Shown here: positions 1-12,402 of the stretch, in pieces | Layout: each line of letters starts with the position of its first letter | Numbering within the stretch: position 1 is the first letter of the stretch | Source: Epiperipatus broadwayi | Taxonomy: Eukaryota > Onychophora > Udeonychophora > Euonychophora > Peripatidae | Assembly (NCBI GenBank): GCA_028023455.1 | Contig: JAQFVV010006271.1 | Location: 3,618,673 to 3,682,672, forward strand | DNA length: 64,000 nt | Direction of reading: 5' to 3' | The notes under the pieces: model-generated | Told to the model about the DNA's origin: nothing | The model's database searches: none | What the model saw: the letters and a program-made list of their open reading frames with translations, nothing else | Translations under genes and position numbers: made by a program

Positions 1-217
1 CAACGCTTGTACTACATTTTTGCTCTATATTAAAAAATTATTATAACACCTATTCACCAACATGCAACTATATATATATGAAAAACAAAAACACAAGTTA
101 AAACTTGCTAATGCTTGTATTTATGACAATAGATGACATTCTACCAAAAACACCATCAAGCATAGTTTTTTGCTTACATAAACATCACAGCAAGCATTCA
201 CTATCTCTAACTTTAAT

Positions 218-273
218 TTCCACCTTCAGATCATGACTTCAAGCTATTTGCTACCGTCAGTGAAGGACAGGAA
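218..273 (-). ncRNA. Hammerhead ribozyme, 402-bp family, copy 1
   Basis: Read on the minus strand. Stem I is CCTTCA paired with TGAAGG, extended across an internal loop by TTCC/GGAA. The core is CTGACGG (consensus CTGANGA, so A9 is G). Stem II is AGC-AAATA-GCT. GAAG stands in the GAAA position. Stem III is minimal (TC-AT-GA), ending in the cleavable UC. Predicted cleavage lies between plus positions 229 and 228. Two core positions differ from consensus, so activity is doubtful, but the type I fold with a stem I internal loop is complete. Confidence 0.7.
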
Positions 274-613
274 TAAAAAAATAGATCTAAACACAAACTC
301 TGATTATGAAACAGTTTCTATTCAGCTTGCAATCGTGAATCTTTTAGACAGGTAATGTCTTCAAACTCAGCATAGCAAGCCAGATAGCTACATGGGTCTG
401 ATTTCAGTTCAATATCACCACATAGTAGAAACCTCTGCAATATATATCATTGCAAGAAAGACCTCAAAGATACATTTATGAAAAACAAAAAACACAAGTT
501 AAAAACTTGCATACGCTTGTATTTATGACTATAGATGGCATTATACCAAAAACACCTTCAAGCGTTTGTTTACATAAACGTCAGAGTGAGTATTTCAATA
601 TCTCTAACTTAAT

Positions 614-664
614 TTCCACCTTCATATCATGATTTCAAGCTATTTGCTATTGTCAGTAAAGGAC
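614..664 (-). ncRNA. Hammerhead ribozyme, 402-bp family, copy 2 (truncated)
   Basis: Minus strand. Stem I is CCTTTA/TGAAGG with one wobble. The core is CTGACAA, so G8 is mutated to A. Stem II is AGC/GCT, GAAA is intact, and the ATC-AT-GAT stem III ends with A as the cleavage-site base. The outer part of stem I is lost because the inversion junction falls at about 664. It is probably inactive because G8 is the general acid in this ribozyme. Confidence 0.6.
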
Positions 665-962
665 AAACTACGCTTAATGGTGTTTTTGGTAGAACATCTA
701 TTGTCATAAATACAAGCGTTAGCAAGTTTTAACTTGTGTTTATTTTGTTTTTCATAAATGTATCTTTGAGGTCTTTCTTGCAATGATATATATTGCAGAG
801 GCTTCTAGTATGTGGTGATGCTGAACTGAGATCAGACCCATGTAGCTATCTGGCTTGCTATGCTGAGTTTGAAGACATTACGTGTCTAAAAGATTCACAC
901 TTGCAAGCTGAATAGAAACTGTTTCATAAACGCTCAGAGTTTGTGTTTAGATCTATTTTCTT

Positions 963-1019
963 ATTCCTGCCCTCAACTGATGATAGCAAATAGTTTGAAA
1001 TCATGATCTGAAAATGGAA
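963..1019 (+). ncRNA. Hammerhead ribozyme, 402-bp family, copy 3 (inverted unit)
   Basis: This copy has the consensus core CTGATGA at 977-983 and GAAA at 997-1000. Stem II is AGC/GTT with a G-U wobble. The minimal stem III (ATC-AT-GAT) is followed by C1008, the predicted cleavage site. Stem I is damaged: an extra A precedes CTGATGA, and TGAAAA replaces TGAAGG. The core is better preserved than in copies 1 and 2 and the flanking helix worse. Confidence 0.6.
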
Positions 1020-1692
1020 ATTAAAGTTAGAGATAGTGAATGCTTGCTCTGACGTTTAAGTAAACAAAAAACTATGCTTGACGGTGTTTTTGAAAGAGCA
1101 CCATCTATTGTCATATATATATATATAAGATGATTTTATATATATATTGTATATTTAGGTTCGGGACCAATATCACCAAAACTAGGATTAAGTAAGCAAT
1201 CACCAAATATTGTTTTTATTTATTTATAACAATTTTTAGAAAGATACTTTGTATTCAATAAAGTTTAGTTAAATACAATTGAAATAAATATTTTATATAC
1301 TTTTTTAAAATGTCTTACAATTTCTAGTTATATTTAAAGCATCCAAATTCCAAATGATGTATTTTTTTTATTTATTTCTACATGCAAAAACATTTACTTC
1401 TACACAGTTATTCAAGCTCGAGCCAATAATTAATTCAATATTAATAGTGAATGTAAATCATCCAACTCAGCCATTTGCCCTTATTGTTTTAAAATAATGA
1501 TTTAAAATTGAAGTAGAATATATTCATTTTTTTTTTTTAATTTGTACTGAAATTTACTTTTATTGACAATTCATTTTGCAATTGTTTACTTTTCCTAATA
1601 ATAAGAATGTATTAATATATTTTTATATTGTGATGTATTTATTTCTGTTATTGCTCTTTTTCTTTTATGAACAGTTCAGCACTGTAACATTC

Positions 1693-1697
<5 letters not shown>

Positions 1698-1766
<69 letters not shown>
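1698..1766. repeat. (CT)n(TA)n compound microsatellite
   Basis: A run of CT dinucleotides passes directly into a run of TA dinucleotides. Confidence 0.97.
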
Positions 1767-1769
<3 letters not shown>

Positions 1770-1902
1770 AGTATTTTCATGGATAGACTATGATTTCATA
1801 TTATTGTTTTCAGAGGATTCCGTGTACTAAAAATAAAATAGGTAAATAGCTGAAGTTTCAGTACAATAACAAATACTTTCCTGAGATCTTCACAATCACT
1901 AT

Positions 1903-2052
<150 letters not shown>

Positions 2053-2504
2053 TCCTCATTAATAAAATTCTATTACCTGAGGAATATTAAAAAATATTTT
2101 ATCATCTAATAGCCTTTTCAAAATATTGTTTATTTTTTTTAATTCACCCTTCTCTTTTATGTTATTGGTCATTTAAAAAAAATCTTTAGGTTTCCTTAGC
2201 AGGGTCCTGTTTTTTGGTTCAATTTTTGCCAGAATATGCATTTTATTAAAATAGATCTCATGTTTGTTTAATTGTGTGTGTATAAATGGCTGATAAATTG
2301 GATTTTTAAACAAATGCCAAAATGTGTTCTTCTTTTATTATATTTATTCTATAAATGGGATTTCCAGTGTATGAATATGAACAAAGTACTTATACAATTT
2401 AATATACACCATGACCTTCCAACGGAATATTAACATTAGGGCCTGAACATATTTCATTATTTTTTTCAAAAAATAGTGTAATGTTTGATTATTATATGTT
2501 TTAC

Positions 2505-2533
2505 AAAATGTTATCAATTAAATCAGTTACTCC

Positions 2534-2576
<43 letters not shown>

Positions 2577-2954
2577 CCGTTAATTAAAAACAATATTGTA
2601 ATTATAATTGAAATAATATTTTTAACGGTTTACAAACAATTACAAACAATCCTTAAATCTGGAGAAGTACTTTCAGTTACTTTCTAACCTGTCTCAACTG
2701 CCATTAAATTCAAAAACCAAAAGCTGAAGCAAACACCATCAATTCAAATTCCACGAATCTCGTATTTTAATGTTAGAAGCTTGTCTATTTATTAAATGCG
2801 TTTTATTCCTGTTTATAAAAATTGCCTCTTTAATTTTTCTTTTACTATGGTTTCTCTCTTCATGAAGAATTTTCATATTTTCAAAATTAAATTTAAATTT
2901 ATATTTACATGTTTTTTCGTGAACAAAGAAAACTGAAGGACATATTAAATCACC

Positions 2955-3051
<97 letters not shown>

Positions 3052-3540
3052 CAGAACTGTCTCCATTTATGAAGAATCAAAACCTGTTTTATTATATAAA
3101 AAACTATATTAATTATCCTAGCCTTCCTTATTCTAAGATTGATCTGTCGAATGTACACACACATAATTTCATACACAGCATAGTACTCCAAAGAAGTTTA
3201 TCTTTAAGGCATGAAAATACTTCATTAATCATTTTAAAAGTAGTATAAACTGTGAGAATATTTTTGTAAAACATTATCAATTTTATCAGTTACTTTCTTA
3301 TGACAAAACTGTAATAATTTCTGAAGTATCAAAATCTTTTTTTATTATAATAAAAGCAATATTAATAATTCTGGGACCAAAACGATTATGAAGAAACATT
3401 TTTTTTAAATTCTATATCTGTAAATTAACTTTTCTTATGAATAATCATTTGATTAAAACCATTAGGAAGACAATTTTTTATAATTCTATATGTGTAGATT
3501 AACTTCTGTAATGCAATTGTAACTGATATAAGCGCTATAA
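2505..3540. repeat. Diverged PLE-D neighbourhood with short internal duplications
   Basis: Related phrases recur around 2505-2535, 3055-3115 and 3265-3400, and a ~90-bp block is imperfectly duplicated at about 3370-3520. Two (TA)n runs interrupt the region, at 2538-2572 and 2957-3050. I read it as decayed PLE-D 3' sequence that has been duplicated. Confidence 0.4.
2739..2945 (-). pseudogene. PLE-D remnant: GIY-YIG endonuclease C-terminus
   Basis: The minus-strand translation gives a C-terminal GIY-YIG tail. The pattern is SVF-x-x-HE, then TC-x-Y-x-F-x-F, then KIL-x-x-ERN, then KRKI-x-E, ending with LINRQASNIK. The same pattern with LINRQAANIK occurs at 7583-7860, so both belong to one family, called PLE-D here. 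Only about 65 residues survive, and the reading frame then enters a (TA)n tract. In intact PLEs this domain nicks the target DNA for target-primed reverse transcription. This copy cannot be functional. Confidence 0.7.
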
Positions 3541-3660
3541 GACAAACTTAAGATTAAATATTTATTATATTATATTGAGCAGCTTTCGATATCTTCATCT
3601 TGATATCATAGTCATAGTAAAGACTAGTACTTGGGAGAACTGTGGGTATAAGATCTAATG

Positions 3661-3663
<3 letters not shown>

Positions 3664-3743
<80 letters not shown>
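3664..3743. repeat. (TA)n microsatellite at the PLE-A 3' end
   Basis: About 80 bp of pure TA directly abut the 3' end of the minus-strand PLE-A copy. Confidence 0.97.
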
Positions 3744-3746
<3 letters not shown>

Positions 3747-3800
3747 CAAAACTACCCCAAATCTAAAATTAAACCAGACCAGCATAAAAATAATATTAAA

Positions 3801-3844
3801 ACACAACCTAAGGTTTCACTGCTACAAGCAGACTTCTCAAGTGT
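3801..3844 (-). ncRNA. PLE-A 3' hammerhead-like fold
   Basis: Minus strand: ACAC/GTGT closing helix, then TTGAGAAG, then hairpin CTGC-TTGTA-GCAG, then GAAA, then ACC-TTA-GGT. This is the hammerhead topology with TTGAGAA where the catalytic core should be. Other copies are at 7173, 16322 and 19329. Confidence 0.5.
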
Positions 3845-3880
3845 AAAGAACTACAAAAAAACCACACATTATATATACTA

Positions 3881-5515
3881 TTAAAAACTACCCACAAATC
3901 CATTCACTTCCCATCCACCCTTAATATTACAATAACTCTTAAATAAGTTAATTGCTTCAGAATAATAAATTTTCAATAATAAAGACTCTTTAATTCTTCT
4001 TTTGATTTCATTTCTCTCAAAGAAGACAACCTTAGCTTCATCAAAATCAATAGTGTGGCCTGTATCTTTTTCATGGACATACAAAGCAGAACTAAGATAT
4101 CTATTTTTAACTCTACTTTTATGAACATTTATTCTTTCATTTAAACTCAAACTACTCTGACCTATGTAAACCTTCTTACAAAATAAACAAGGAATAAAAT
4201 ATACCACACCAGGAATAGTCTTTCTATCAAAAACTTCTTTTGTATTATTTAATAAATTATTCAATGTAACACCCCTTTTCCAAGCAATTTTCTTATTTAC
4301 AAACAATTTACTATTTCTACACACAATTTTATAAGAAGACAATTTAAATGGCAAAGAAATAAAATCATATTTTTCTTTAACCTTTACATCCTTACAAATA
4401 TTATTATTAAATAAAATACTTTTAACAAATTTATCAGAGTATCCAACACTCAAATCGTCTTTATAAAATCGATATTTCTGAAACAAAGCTACCCCACTAG
4501 AATTATTTAATTTAATATTCCTATGACAATAATTCCTTAAAGCAGCTACTTTATGAGATACAGACTGATAGCTATCAGGTTTAATTATAGATCTTAATTC
4601 TTTACTTTTAACTAAATGACTGCACAATAAACAATTAGTTTCTATATTTCTAATCACCAAAAGATCTAAAAATTTTAACTTACCAAAACCTAACCCCCCT
4701 CCTTCTAACACAAATTTTATAGAAGGATCAAAACAATTAAACTCATTTACAAATTCCTTCAATTTATCATTCTCAACTACAAATAAACAATCATCAACAT
4801 ATCTGACAAATAATTTTACATATAAACAATTCTTTTTAATAATAATTTCCTCTTCCATAAAACTAATATAAACTGAACATACTAAAGGAGAAATAATATA
4901 ACCTATTATCCACCCTTCCTTAATCTTATAAAAATTACCTTTATAAGTAAAATACATAGAATCTTCCAATAACAAAAGCAAATCTTTAATTACCTTAATT
5001 TTATTTTTTGATAAAGAACTTTTCTTAATCAATACAGACAAAAGAACATCAATACTGCTTAACCTATTAACAGACTGATACATATTTTCAATATCTAAAC
5101 TTCCAAATACCCAATTACTTTCCATTTTAAAATTATTAATCTTATCAAAAGCCTCAAAAGAAGAAGAAACTGTGTACTGACCAAAATCAACAAATTGTTT
5201 TAAAAAAAATTATTCAAGAATCTAGAAATACCCTCTACAACACTACCTGTAAAATCAAAAATAAATCTTAAAGGAAAACCATATTTATGAGTTTTAATAT
5301 TCACAAACATCTTAGCTGATGTAAAATCATTAGGATAGCATTTTAAATAATCTACTCTATTAAAAATTTTTAAATTAACCATTTTCTTCATAATATCTAT
5401 CAATTTTCTTTTAATCAAATTACCTGGATTTTTATCTAACAACATATATTTACCATTATTTAATTCTCTATCCATTTTCTCTTTGAAATCATCTCTTTTC
5501 ATAATAACAAACCTA
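3881..5515 (-). pseudogene. PLE-A RT-GIY-YIG ORF, frameshifted (copy 1)
   Basis: Minus-strand product of a Penelope-like RT with GIY-YIG endonuclease. Visible RT motifs are the THK...PLRFIFDFTG block, motif A FGSLDIENMY, motif B around EGWIIGYIISPL, the catalytic YVDD, and KFLDLL. Downstream come the KPDSYQ...RNYCHRN linker and the nuclease (GVVYFIPCLFC, then YIGQSSLSLNERI, then a tail ending near NIKGGWEV). The reading frame breaks near 5205, where a T-run has two more bases than the plus-strand copy, splitting the product into 5200-5502 and 3881-5125. The N-terminal third of a normal PLE protein is missing. In an active element this enzyme copies its RNA at a nicked target. Confidence 0.85.
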
Positions 5516-5538
5516 CCAGCTTTGTCTTCAAAGAGAAA

Positions 5539-7132
5539 ATGGATAGAGAATTAAATAATGGTAAATATATGTTGTTAGATAAAAATCCAGGTAATTTGAT
5601 TAAAAGAAAATTGATAGATATTATGAAGAAAATGGTTAATTTAAAATTTTTTAATAGAGTAGATTATTTAAAATGCTATCCTAATGATTTTACATCAGCT
5701 AAGATGTTTGTGAATATTAAAACTCATAAAGATGGTTTTCCTTTAAGATTTATTTTTGATTTTACAGGTAGTGTTGTAGAGGGTATTTCTAGATTCTTGA
5801 ATAATTTTTTAAAACAATTTGTTGATTTTGGTCAGTACACAGTTTCTTCTTCTTTTGAGGCTTTTGATAAGATTAATAATTTTAAAATGGAAAGTAATTG
5901 GGTATTTGGAAGTTTAGATATTGAAAATATGTATCAGTCTGTTAATAGGTTAAGCAATATTGATGTTCTTTTGTCTGTATTGATTAAGAAAAGTTCTTTA
6001 TCAAAAAATAAAATTAAGTTAATTAAAGATTTGCTTTTGTTATTGGAAGATTCTATGTATTTTACTTATAGAGGTAATTTTTATAAGATTAAGGAAGGGT
6101 GGATAATAGGTTATATTATTTCTCCTTTAGTATGTTCAGTTTATATTAGTTTTATGGAAGAGGAAATTATTATTGAAAAGAATTGTTTATATGTAAAATT
6201 ATTTGTCAGATATGTTGATGATTGTTTATTTGTAGTTGAGAATGATAAATTGAAGGAATTTGTAAATGAGTTTAATTGTTTTGATCCTTCTATAAAATTT
6301 GTGTTAGAAGGAGGGGGGTTAGATTTTGGTTAGTTAAAATTTTTTGTTCTTTTGGTGATTAAAAATATAGAAACTAATTGTTTATTGTGCAGTCATTTAG
6401 TTAAAAGTAAAGAATTAAGATCTATAATTAAACCTGATAGCTATCAGTCTGTATCTCATAAAGTAGCTGCTTTAAGGAATTATTGTCATAGGAATATTAA
6501 ATTAAATAATTCTAGTGGGGTAGCTTTGTTTCAGAAATATCAATTTTATAAAGATTATTTGAGTGTTGGATACTCTGATAAATTTGTTAAAAGTATTTTA
6601 TTTAATAGTAATATTTGTAAGGATGTAAAGGTTAAAGAAAAATATGATTTTATTTCTTTGCCATTTAAATTGTCTTCTTATAAAATTGTGTGTAGAAATA
6701 GTAAATTGTTTGGAAATAAGAAAATTGCTTGGAAAAGGGGTGTTACATTGAATAATTTATTAAATAATACAAAAGAAGTTTTTGATAGAAAGACTATTCC
6801 TGGTGTGGTATATTTTATTCCTTGTTTATTTTGTAAGAAGGTTTACATAGGTCAGAGTAGTTTGAGTTTAAATGAAAGAATAAAGGTTCATAAAATTAGA
6901 GTTAAAAATAGATATCTTAGTTCTGCTTTGTATGTCCATGAAAAAGATACAGGCCACACTATTGATTTTGATGAAGCTAAGGTTGTCTTCTTTGAGAGAA
7001 ATGAAATCAAAAAGAAGAATTAAAGAGTCTTTATTATTAAAAATTTATTATTCTGAAGCAATTAACATATTTAAGAGTTCTTTTAATATTAAGGGTGGAT
7101 GGGAAGTGAATGGATTTGTGGGTAGTTTTTAA
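5539..7132 (+). pseudogene. PLE-A RT-GIY-YIG ORF, stop and frameshift (copy 2)
   Basis: Same protein as copy 1, on the plus strand. It reads in one frame from 5539 to 7023 except for one premature TAG at 6331-6333, where copy 1 has lysine. Near 7010-7015 an extra A in an A-run shifts the frame, so the last ~40 residues lie in the frame ending at 7132. RT motifs including YVDD and the nuclease YIGQ are intact. The lesions differ from copy 1, so the two decayed separately after duplication or were copied from different templates. Confidence 0.85.
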
Positions 7133-7172
7133 TAGTATATATATATAATGTGTGGTTTTTTTGTAGTTCTTT

Positions 7173-7216
7173 ACACTTGAGAAGTCTGCTTGTAGCAGTG
7201 AAACCTTAGGTTGTGT
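7173..7216 (+). ncRNA. PLE-A 3' hammerhead-like fold (copy 2)
   Basis: Identical to the fold at 3801-3844, on the plus strand: ACAC/GTGT closing helix, TTGAGAAG, CTGC/GCAG hairpin, GAAA, and ACC/GGT. Confidence 0.5.
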
Positions 7217-7306
7217 TTTAATATTATTTTTATGCTGGTCTGGTTTAATTTTAGATTTGGGGTAGTTTTGATTTTATATTGACTAGTTTAGCTTTATGCT
7301 TGTAAT

Positions 7307-7307
<1 letters not shown>

Positions 7308-7358
<51 letters not shown>

Positions 7359-7368
7359 TATAATATGG

Positions 7369-7406
<38 letters not shown>
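7308..7406. repeat. (TA)n runs beyond the PLE-A 3' end
   Basis: Two TA arrays (about 7308-7354 and 7374-7406) are separated by a short AT-rich spacer. Confidence 0.95.
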
Positions 7407-7410
<4 letters not shown>

Positions 7411-7440
7411 TCAATATCTGTATTCCAATTATAATAAAAC

Positions 7441-7969
7441 ATATATAATTATTCAATACAATACAATAATTAATACAGTAAAAATATTTTAAAACCAAAT
7501 ATATACCACAATTTAATAGAATTACTTTCAACTATCTATGTAGTCGTTATCAACTAGATTCAAATTGTATTACAAAAAATCGTTACAAATATAACAAAAA
7601 GAAATACGCCATACATAAATTTTCCCACAATTCACTAACTTTTATATTGGCAGCCTGTCTATTTATCAAACATTGCTTTTCACTCTTTATTAACATAGAT
7701 TCGTAAATTTTGCATTTATTATTATTTCTTTCAATACACAAAATCTTAACTTTATTAAAATCAAAATCAAAAACATAATTACATGTTACATTATGCTCCA
7801 AAAATACTGAAGGTGTTACGTCAATATTTCTAACATTCTCTTGTCTTGATTTTTGTACTCATTTATATAACAACAAATGCTCCTTTGATCTTTTCTCCAA
7901 TGTATTAAATTGTGGTATATATTTGTTTTTAAAATATTTTTACTGTATTAATTATTGTATAGTTTTGAA

Positions 7970-7978
<9 letters not shown>
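7441..7978 (-). mobile_element. PLE-D fragment between inverted 3' tails
   Basis: The block at 7441-7520 is repeated in reverse complement at 7906-7978. Between the arms is a PLE-D coding remnant on the minus strand. This is the same shape as the other PLEs here: a truncated element joined to an inverted piece of its own 3' end. A (TA)n tract (about 7975-8046) follows. Confidence 0.65.
7583..7880 (-). pseudogene. PLE-D remnant: GIY-YIG C-terminus (second copy)
   Basis: The minus-strand translation shows SVF-LEH, TCNYVFDFDF, KVKILCIERN, IYESMLI and LINRQAANIK, matching the fragment at 2739-2945 position by position. Upstream residues towards 7880 (RSKEHLLLYK, then a stop) continue the same domain. 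No RT domain survives. The assignment rests on this pairing and on resemblance to the nuclease tails of PLE-A and PLE-C. Confidence 0.65.
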
Positions 7979-8049
<71 letters not shown>

Positions 8050-8050
<1 letters not shown>

Positions 8051-11000
8051 GACCTTTTATTTAGGTCCCTGGATTAAATAATCCAAAATTTTAAATCATA
8101 ATAATATATTTAGCATTGAAATCTTAACAAGTGGCTTTCAATAAAGATTGTTTTGGATGTACTGGAAATTTGCTTGAGTGAAGATGAGATTTCAAACCCA
8201 GTTTAGTCTCTGACCAGACTAAAATAACAATTTAAAAGTATTGTTATTATTTGGGAAATAAATATATTGCTATTTTATTATTGTTGAATAGCAATTGAAA
8301 TAAATAAATAATTAAATTAAAGTTATTAAAACTTGTAAAATAAATTGTTATAGTAAATTACTTAAGCATATTTTTTTATGTAGTATATCTAAAGCTGTCT
8401 TTAATCATTATGGATAGTTATTAAAAATGAAGCCAGAGGGGGTAATATTAATTATGCATACCAAGATTATTGGCTTAAATTTCTCTCAGAATGCATTAGA
8501 AAAACAAGCTATATATTAGCTAACCAAGTTGGGGGGTAGACTAATTAAGAAAAACCAGAACTAAACAACTACAGACATCAATGCTGATTTAAAAGAAGGA
8601 GGAAAAAAATTAAAATCATAAAATTTTGAAATCTAATTCAATGAAAGGATAATATCTTGCTATATACAAATGTTGGAATATAAAATCTAAAAAGCGTTGC
8701 CGTCATTTGGACACCATTCTTCTATTGATTGATAATTCTAAGAAGTTGTACAGAAGGAGAAATGGAAACCTTATGCATCCTAACTGTCTCTCATAAATCT
8801 TATTTTAAACCCAGGAAAATTCAAGAAAAAGTAAGCCTTTGCATTTATGTTGTGTATATTTTTAAAATATCTTCCTTGAAAATGACGCACAAATTATTTA
8901 TAAGTAAATCAAGAAGTTGATAATGTTTGCATTTCGCGCGTCATGCTTATTATTCAGCAGAACAATATTATGTTTGTAAAGTAAAATATCAAGAAAAAAT
9001 AATAATAATTCGAGATAATATTAAAAACAAGTGTTATGATATATATAATAAATAAATTAAAAGTCATTTTTGAATCATCTAACTTTTAAAAAAGTAAAGT
9101 TAAAAAAATAAATAACTGTGTGATTTTATTATCTATATTGTCTGCTAAATTTTACAGCGGGAACCATATATAATGATAGAAATAATCAATTACCAATTAA
9201 CTAAAATGCTAAATATGTCATAGTGATAAATGGATAAATTTCGTTTAAGTTTGTTAATTATATAATAATTTGTTTATTAAAATGGGACAGAATAATTATT
9301 TGATTATAAAAGTTTTCCGTGCAATACGTATGGATAAGATTTTGAAAATGGTTTTTAAAAATGTCCTACTGTTTAAACATTGCTACATATATATATATTG
9401 CCATGCAGGAAAAAATAAAATTAACAAAGAGTTTTAAAAAGGAAGAAAAATAAATATGTTAAGTGTAATAAAATTCTAATAATGTCCAAGGAAAAAAATA
9501 TCTGGATTTTAAAGGTAAATAAATGATTCTTGTTATACTTCATTTGAAATGCTTACAGAATAAATCAATAAAGATTTTAAAAAGTTTGTTTTGAAGATTC
9601 CAATAACTTAAAGAATTATCCAGGAAAATTATCTAGAGAAAAGTAGATAAACTTATCTTTTAAGTCTACTACAATTGGAAATATGAATTTTCATCGTTTT
9701 GTTAATTGTCGATACTGAAACCATCAAATAATTTTGCTTTTGAATAAGTATTGAATATTGCTTATTATACATCCAACAGGAATAAAATATATATGCGTTA
9801 TCTAGAATGTTTGCTAATCACAATATTAATTCTTATTTTAACTCACATCAATGGAATAACTTGAACGAATGGGATAAAAATTTAATGGATAAAAATGTAC
9901 ATTTATTTTGTTTATATAATTGCTGTGTTATATATGTCACTTACGTAATATGTTATTTGGAGTTTTATTTTTTAAACATATATGCTTTATTGTGGTACAT
10001 GGTATATAAATATATTTAGTCAAAGGGATATAAAAATGTATAAAGACACATACATATATTATTACACACATTTTTGTTATCTTTACAAGTAGGGGAAAAC
10101 ATAATTTTAATGTCATTGATCTAGAGAGTGATAAAAATATTTACTTCTCTCATATTTTAGAACTAATTTTAATGTATATTATTAAAAAGGTGAATTTGCA
10201 GACATTTTATCAAATATATACTAGAATGACTGATTATTTTTTTATATAAAAGAAAATTTGATATAAACCGTTTTCATTTCTTAATTTTATATAGGAATGA
10301 ACTTGTCCACTTTGAATACAAATACAGGTTTGATCTTTATTGCTTGAATACATTGTGCTCTCTCTAATAAAAAGATAGTTGTCATCTTAAATGATTAATG
10401 ATCATTAGACATGTATATTTTGGTGGGTCTGTTGATATATTAATGATTCTGCAGGGTGAAATGGAGTATGTACCTCCATTGTTATTTTTGGGTATTGTTT
10501 TAGTCTTGCTATAATTTGAGAATGATTAGTGACAGTTTTTAGCTGATAGGATGTTCCAATAGAATGGCATCCCATATATTAATATTAATGTGGAGCATAG
10601 GCTGATAGAGTGTCACCTATTGCTGATTTCATGAGAGAAAATATTGGTAGAGGCAAAGTAGTAGTTAATGCTTATAAGCATAAATAATCCTAGAAAGAAA
10701 GGATATCCATGGTTAGAATTCTATTTTATGTGTCGATGCACTGCCTGCACTTGTATACCAATGAAGGTATGAGAATCAGCCATTTTTAATATATAACTTT
10801 TATGTTGTTTTCCATATACAACTTTCATGTTGTTCTATAAAGCCTCCCTTGTTAGTATTACATTCCTCATGATGATCTAGAGTTAGTTTTTCCACTGTGT
10901 ATGGTGAAGTATAGTAGTTCAAGAATCATATAGCAAGTATAAAATAAAATGTTAGATTTGGGAACACTAATTTAGCTTTAGTGTTGGCCTAATTACAGTG

Positions 11001-12400
11001 TTTTATTATGTTGTGGGATCATTATCAGCTATAGACAGATCAAACTAACATCTATTAATAATCGTAGAACTTTTAGATGTAAAAGCAAGAGATGCACATT
11101 GGCAGTGTGGAGTCATCTTCATCAAATAATGATTTGACAATAGAGTGGTAAGATCAGAAGTATTCAATAATTAAGTTGTGGATATAAGTAATGTTGTAGT
11201 GAGATCTGTGTGTATTTGACTTTTGATGTCTGTTCTTTAATACACCAAACCTATTCATCTTAAATTTTAATAAGTTATTGATTGTGCAGAATATGATAAT
11301 TGTCCTTATCATATTCTAATAAAAGAAATGGCCTTGTTATAATGTACTACTTTTATAATTTTTTTAAATTCTAAATTTAAACTTGGTGCATATCCTAAAG
11401 TTCTAAATATACTGTTAGTGGTAATTTAAGTGCTAGTCAGTTTCAATAAGATTTCATTGTCTTATTCTTTAAGATAGACTAAACCATAATAAGTAATACG
11501 TTGAATTCCATTGTATAAGTGGATTGTATCATTTGCTAAGTATATGGTCAATGGGATACTAAGTATTTTGCCATCCATAAGTTCTTTTAATATTAGTCTT
11601 ATTTCATGCCATGTCTGTGAATTAAAAATTTGTAAATATTGTAAATAAAGTTCATTGTATTTAAAAATTTTATTTAGTTGCATGTAGTCTTATTGCTAAT
11701 TACCATATATATACACTATTATTGTTATTGCTATCAAACTGTTAGAAGATTATAAATTGAAATCATCATCATCCAATATAGTACTATTAACTATATTATG
11801 CTATATTATAATAGTTTTGGTAAGTCTTGTAATTTATTGGTACATCTAATGCATCATCACACAATAATTAAAATGTTAATAACTTGGAGTACAGATTGCT
11901 TTAAGTAATATATTAAACACTAAACATAATGTTGATTTAATTGATTTAGTGGAATCCATAGAGCTATCAGTCACTGATCTTGATCACATGGTTTATAATA
12001 AGTTGAGAAAGGGAATTTGGTAAGTTATTGTATTTATTTAGTAAAAAGATATTCCCATTTTGTAAATATTAAAATTATAGGAGTTATTGAGTTTATAAAG
12101 TTTATGAGGAACTGCTAAATATAGTTCTTAATTTGAGTTTATATTAAGAGCTGTTTGTGCATTATGTTTGGGTAGTGGTAAAATCCCTCTTACTGACCCA
12201 AATAGATGATGTATAACAATTTATAGTGTTTGAACCCTGAGAAGAATTAATTGTTAAGTTTCAAGATAGAATTTAAAATTTGTAATAAATTTTATTGCTA
12301 GTCAATTATTATAGTTGGACTTGAAATAAATTACTTTCACTGTTTATGAAAGTCAACTAAACTTTAAGATGTAAATTACTTCTTTGATATATATATATAT
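8050..12400. other. 4.3 kb of AT-rich DNA with no recognisable gene
   Basis: I looked for long frames, transposon motifs and RNA genes and found none. Frames up to 73 codons (8729-8920, 9807-10019, 11462-11683 on the minus strand) are lone AT-rich frames without motifs. Confidence 0.6.
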
Positions 12401-12402
12401 AT

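Larger units (their letters stand above)
75..1125. repeat. ~402-bp HHR-bearing repeat, direct plus inverted copies
   Basis: The same block starting at a short ACCAAAAACACC word recurs at 143 and 545, giving a unit of about 402 bp. From about 664 the sequence turns round and repeats the unit in reverse complement; the inverted word occurs at 679 and about 1083. So roughly 1.5 direct copies face about 1.1 inverted copies. Each copy carries a hammerhead-like motif, annotated separately. There is no believable protein in it. The unit length and the ribozyme suggest a retrozyme or an HHR satellite DNA. Confidence 0.85.
3744..5530 (-). mobile_element. PLE-A copy 1, 5'-truncated, left arm of an inverted pair
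   Basis: A Penelope-like element on the minus strand runs from within the RT N-terminal region (residues EDKAGRFV at the upstream edge) through the RT core and GIY-YIG endonuclease to a ~130-bp 3' tail that stops at a (TA)n tract. At about 5530 the sequence flips into a second copy on the plus strand. The arms are nearly identical over about 1.6 kb, so the junction is recent or has been homogenised. Confidence 0.9.
5531..7306 (+). mobile_element. PLE-A copy 2, 5'-truncated, right arm of an inverted pair
   Basis: A plus-strand mirror of copy 1. It begins inside the same ORF at FKEKMDREL and ends with the same 3' tail at about 7270, followed by ~35 bp of flank and then (TA)n. It starts slightly later than copy 1's 5' edge. 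A short shared word (TTCAAAGAGAAAATGG) lies at the junction and could reflect microhomology or template switching. Confidence 0.88.

Noticed and set aside
2739-3884. Open frames rich in alternating Tyr-Ile (for example 2909-3112, 3624-3884, 19388-19585, 27854-28123, 59250-59552)
   Set aside because: These are translations of (TA)n microsatellites, which lack stops in both strands; the repeat explains them fully.
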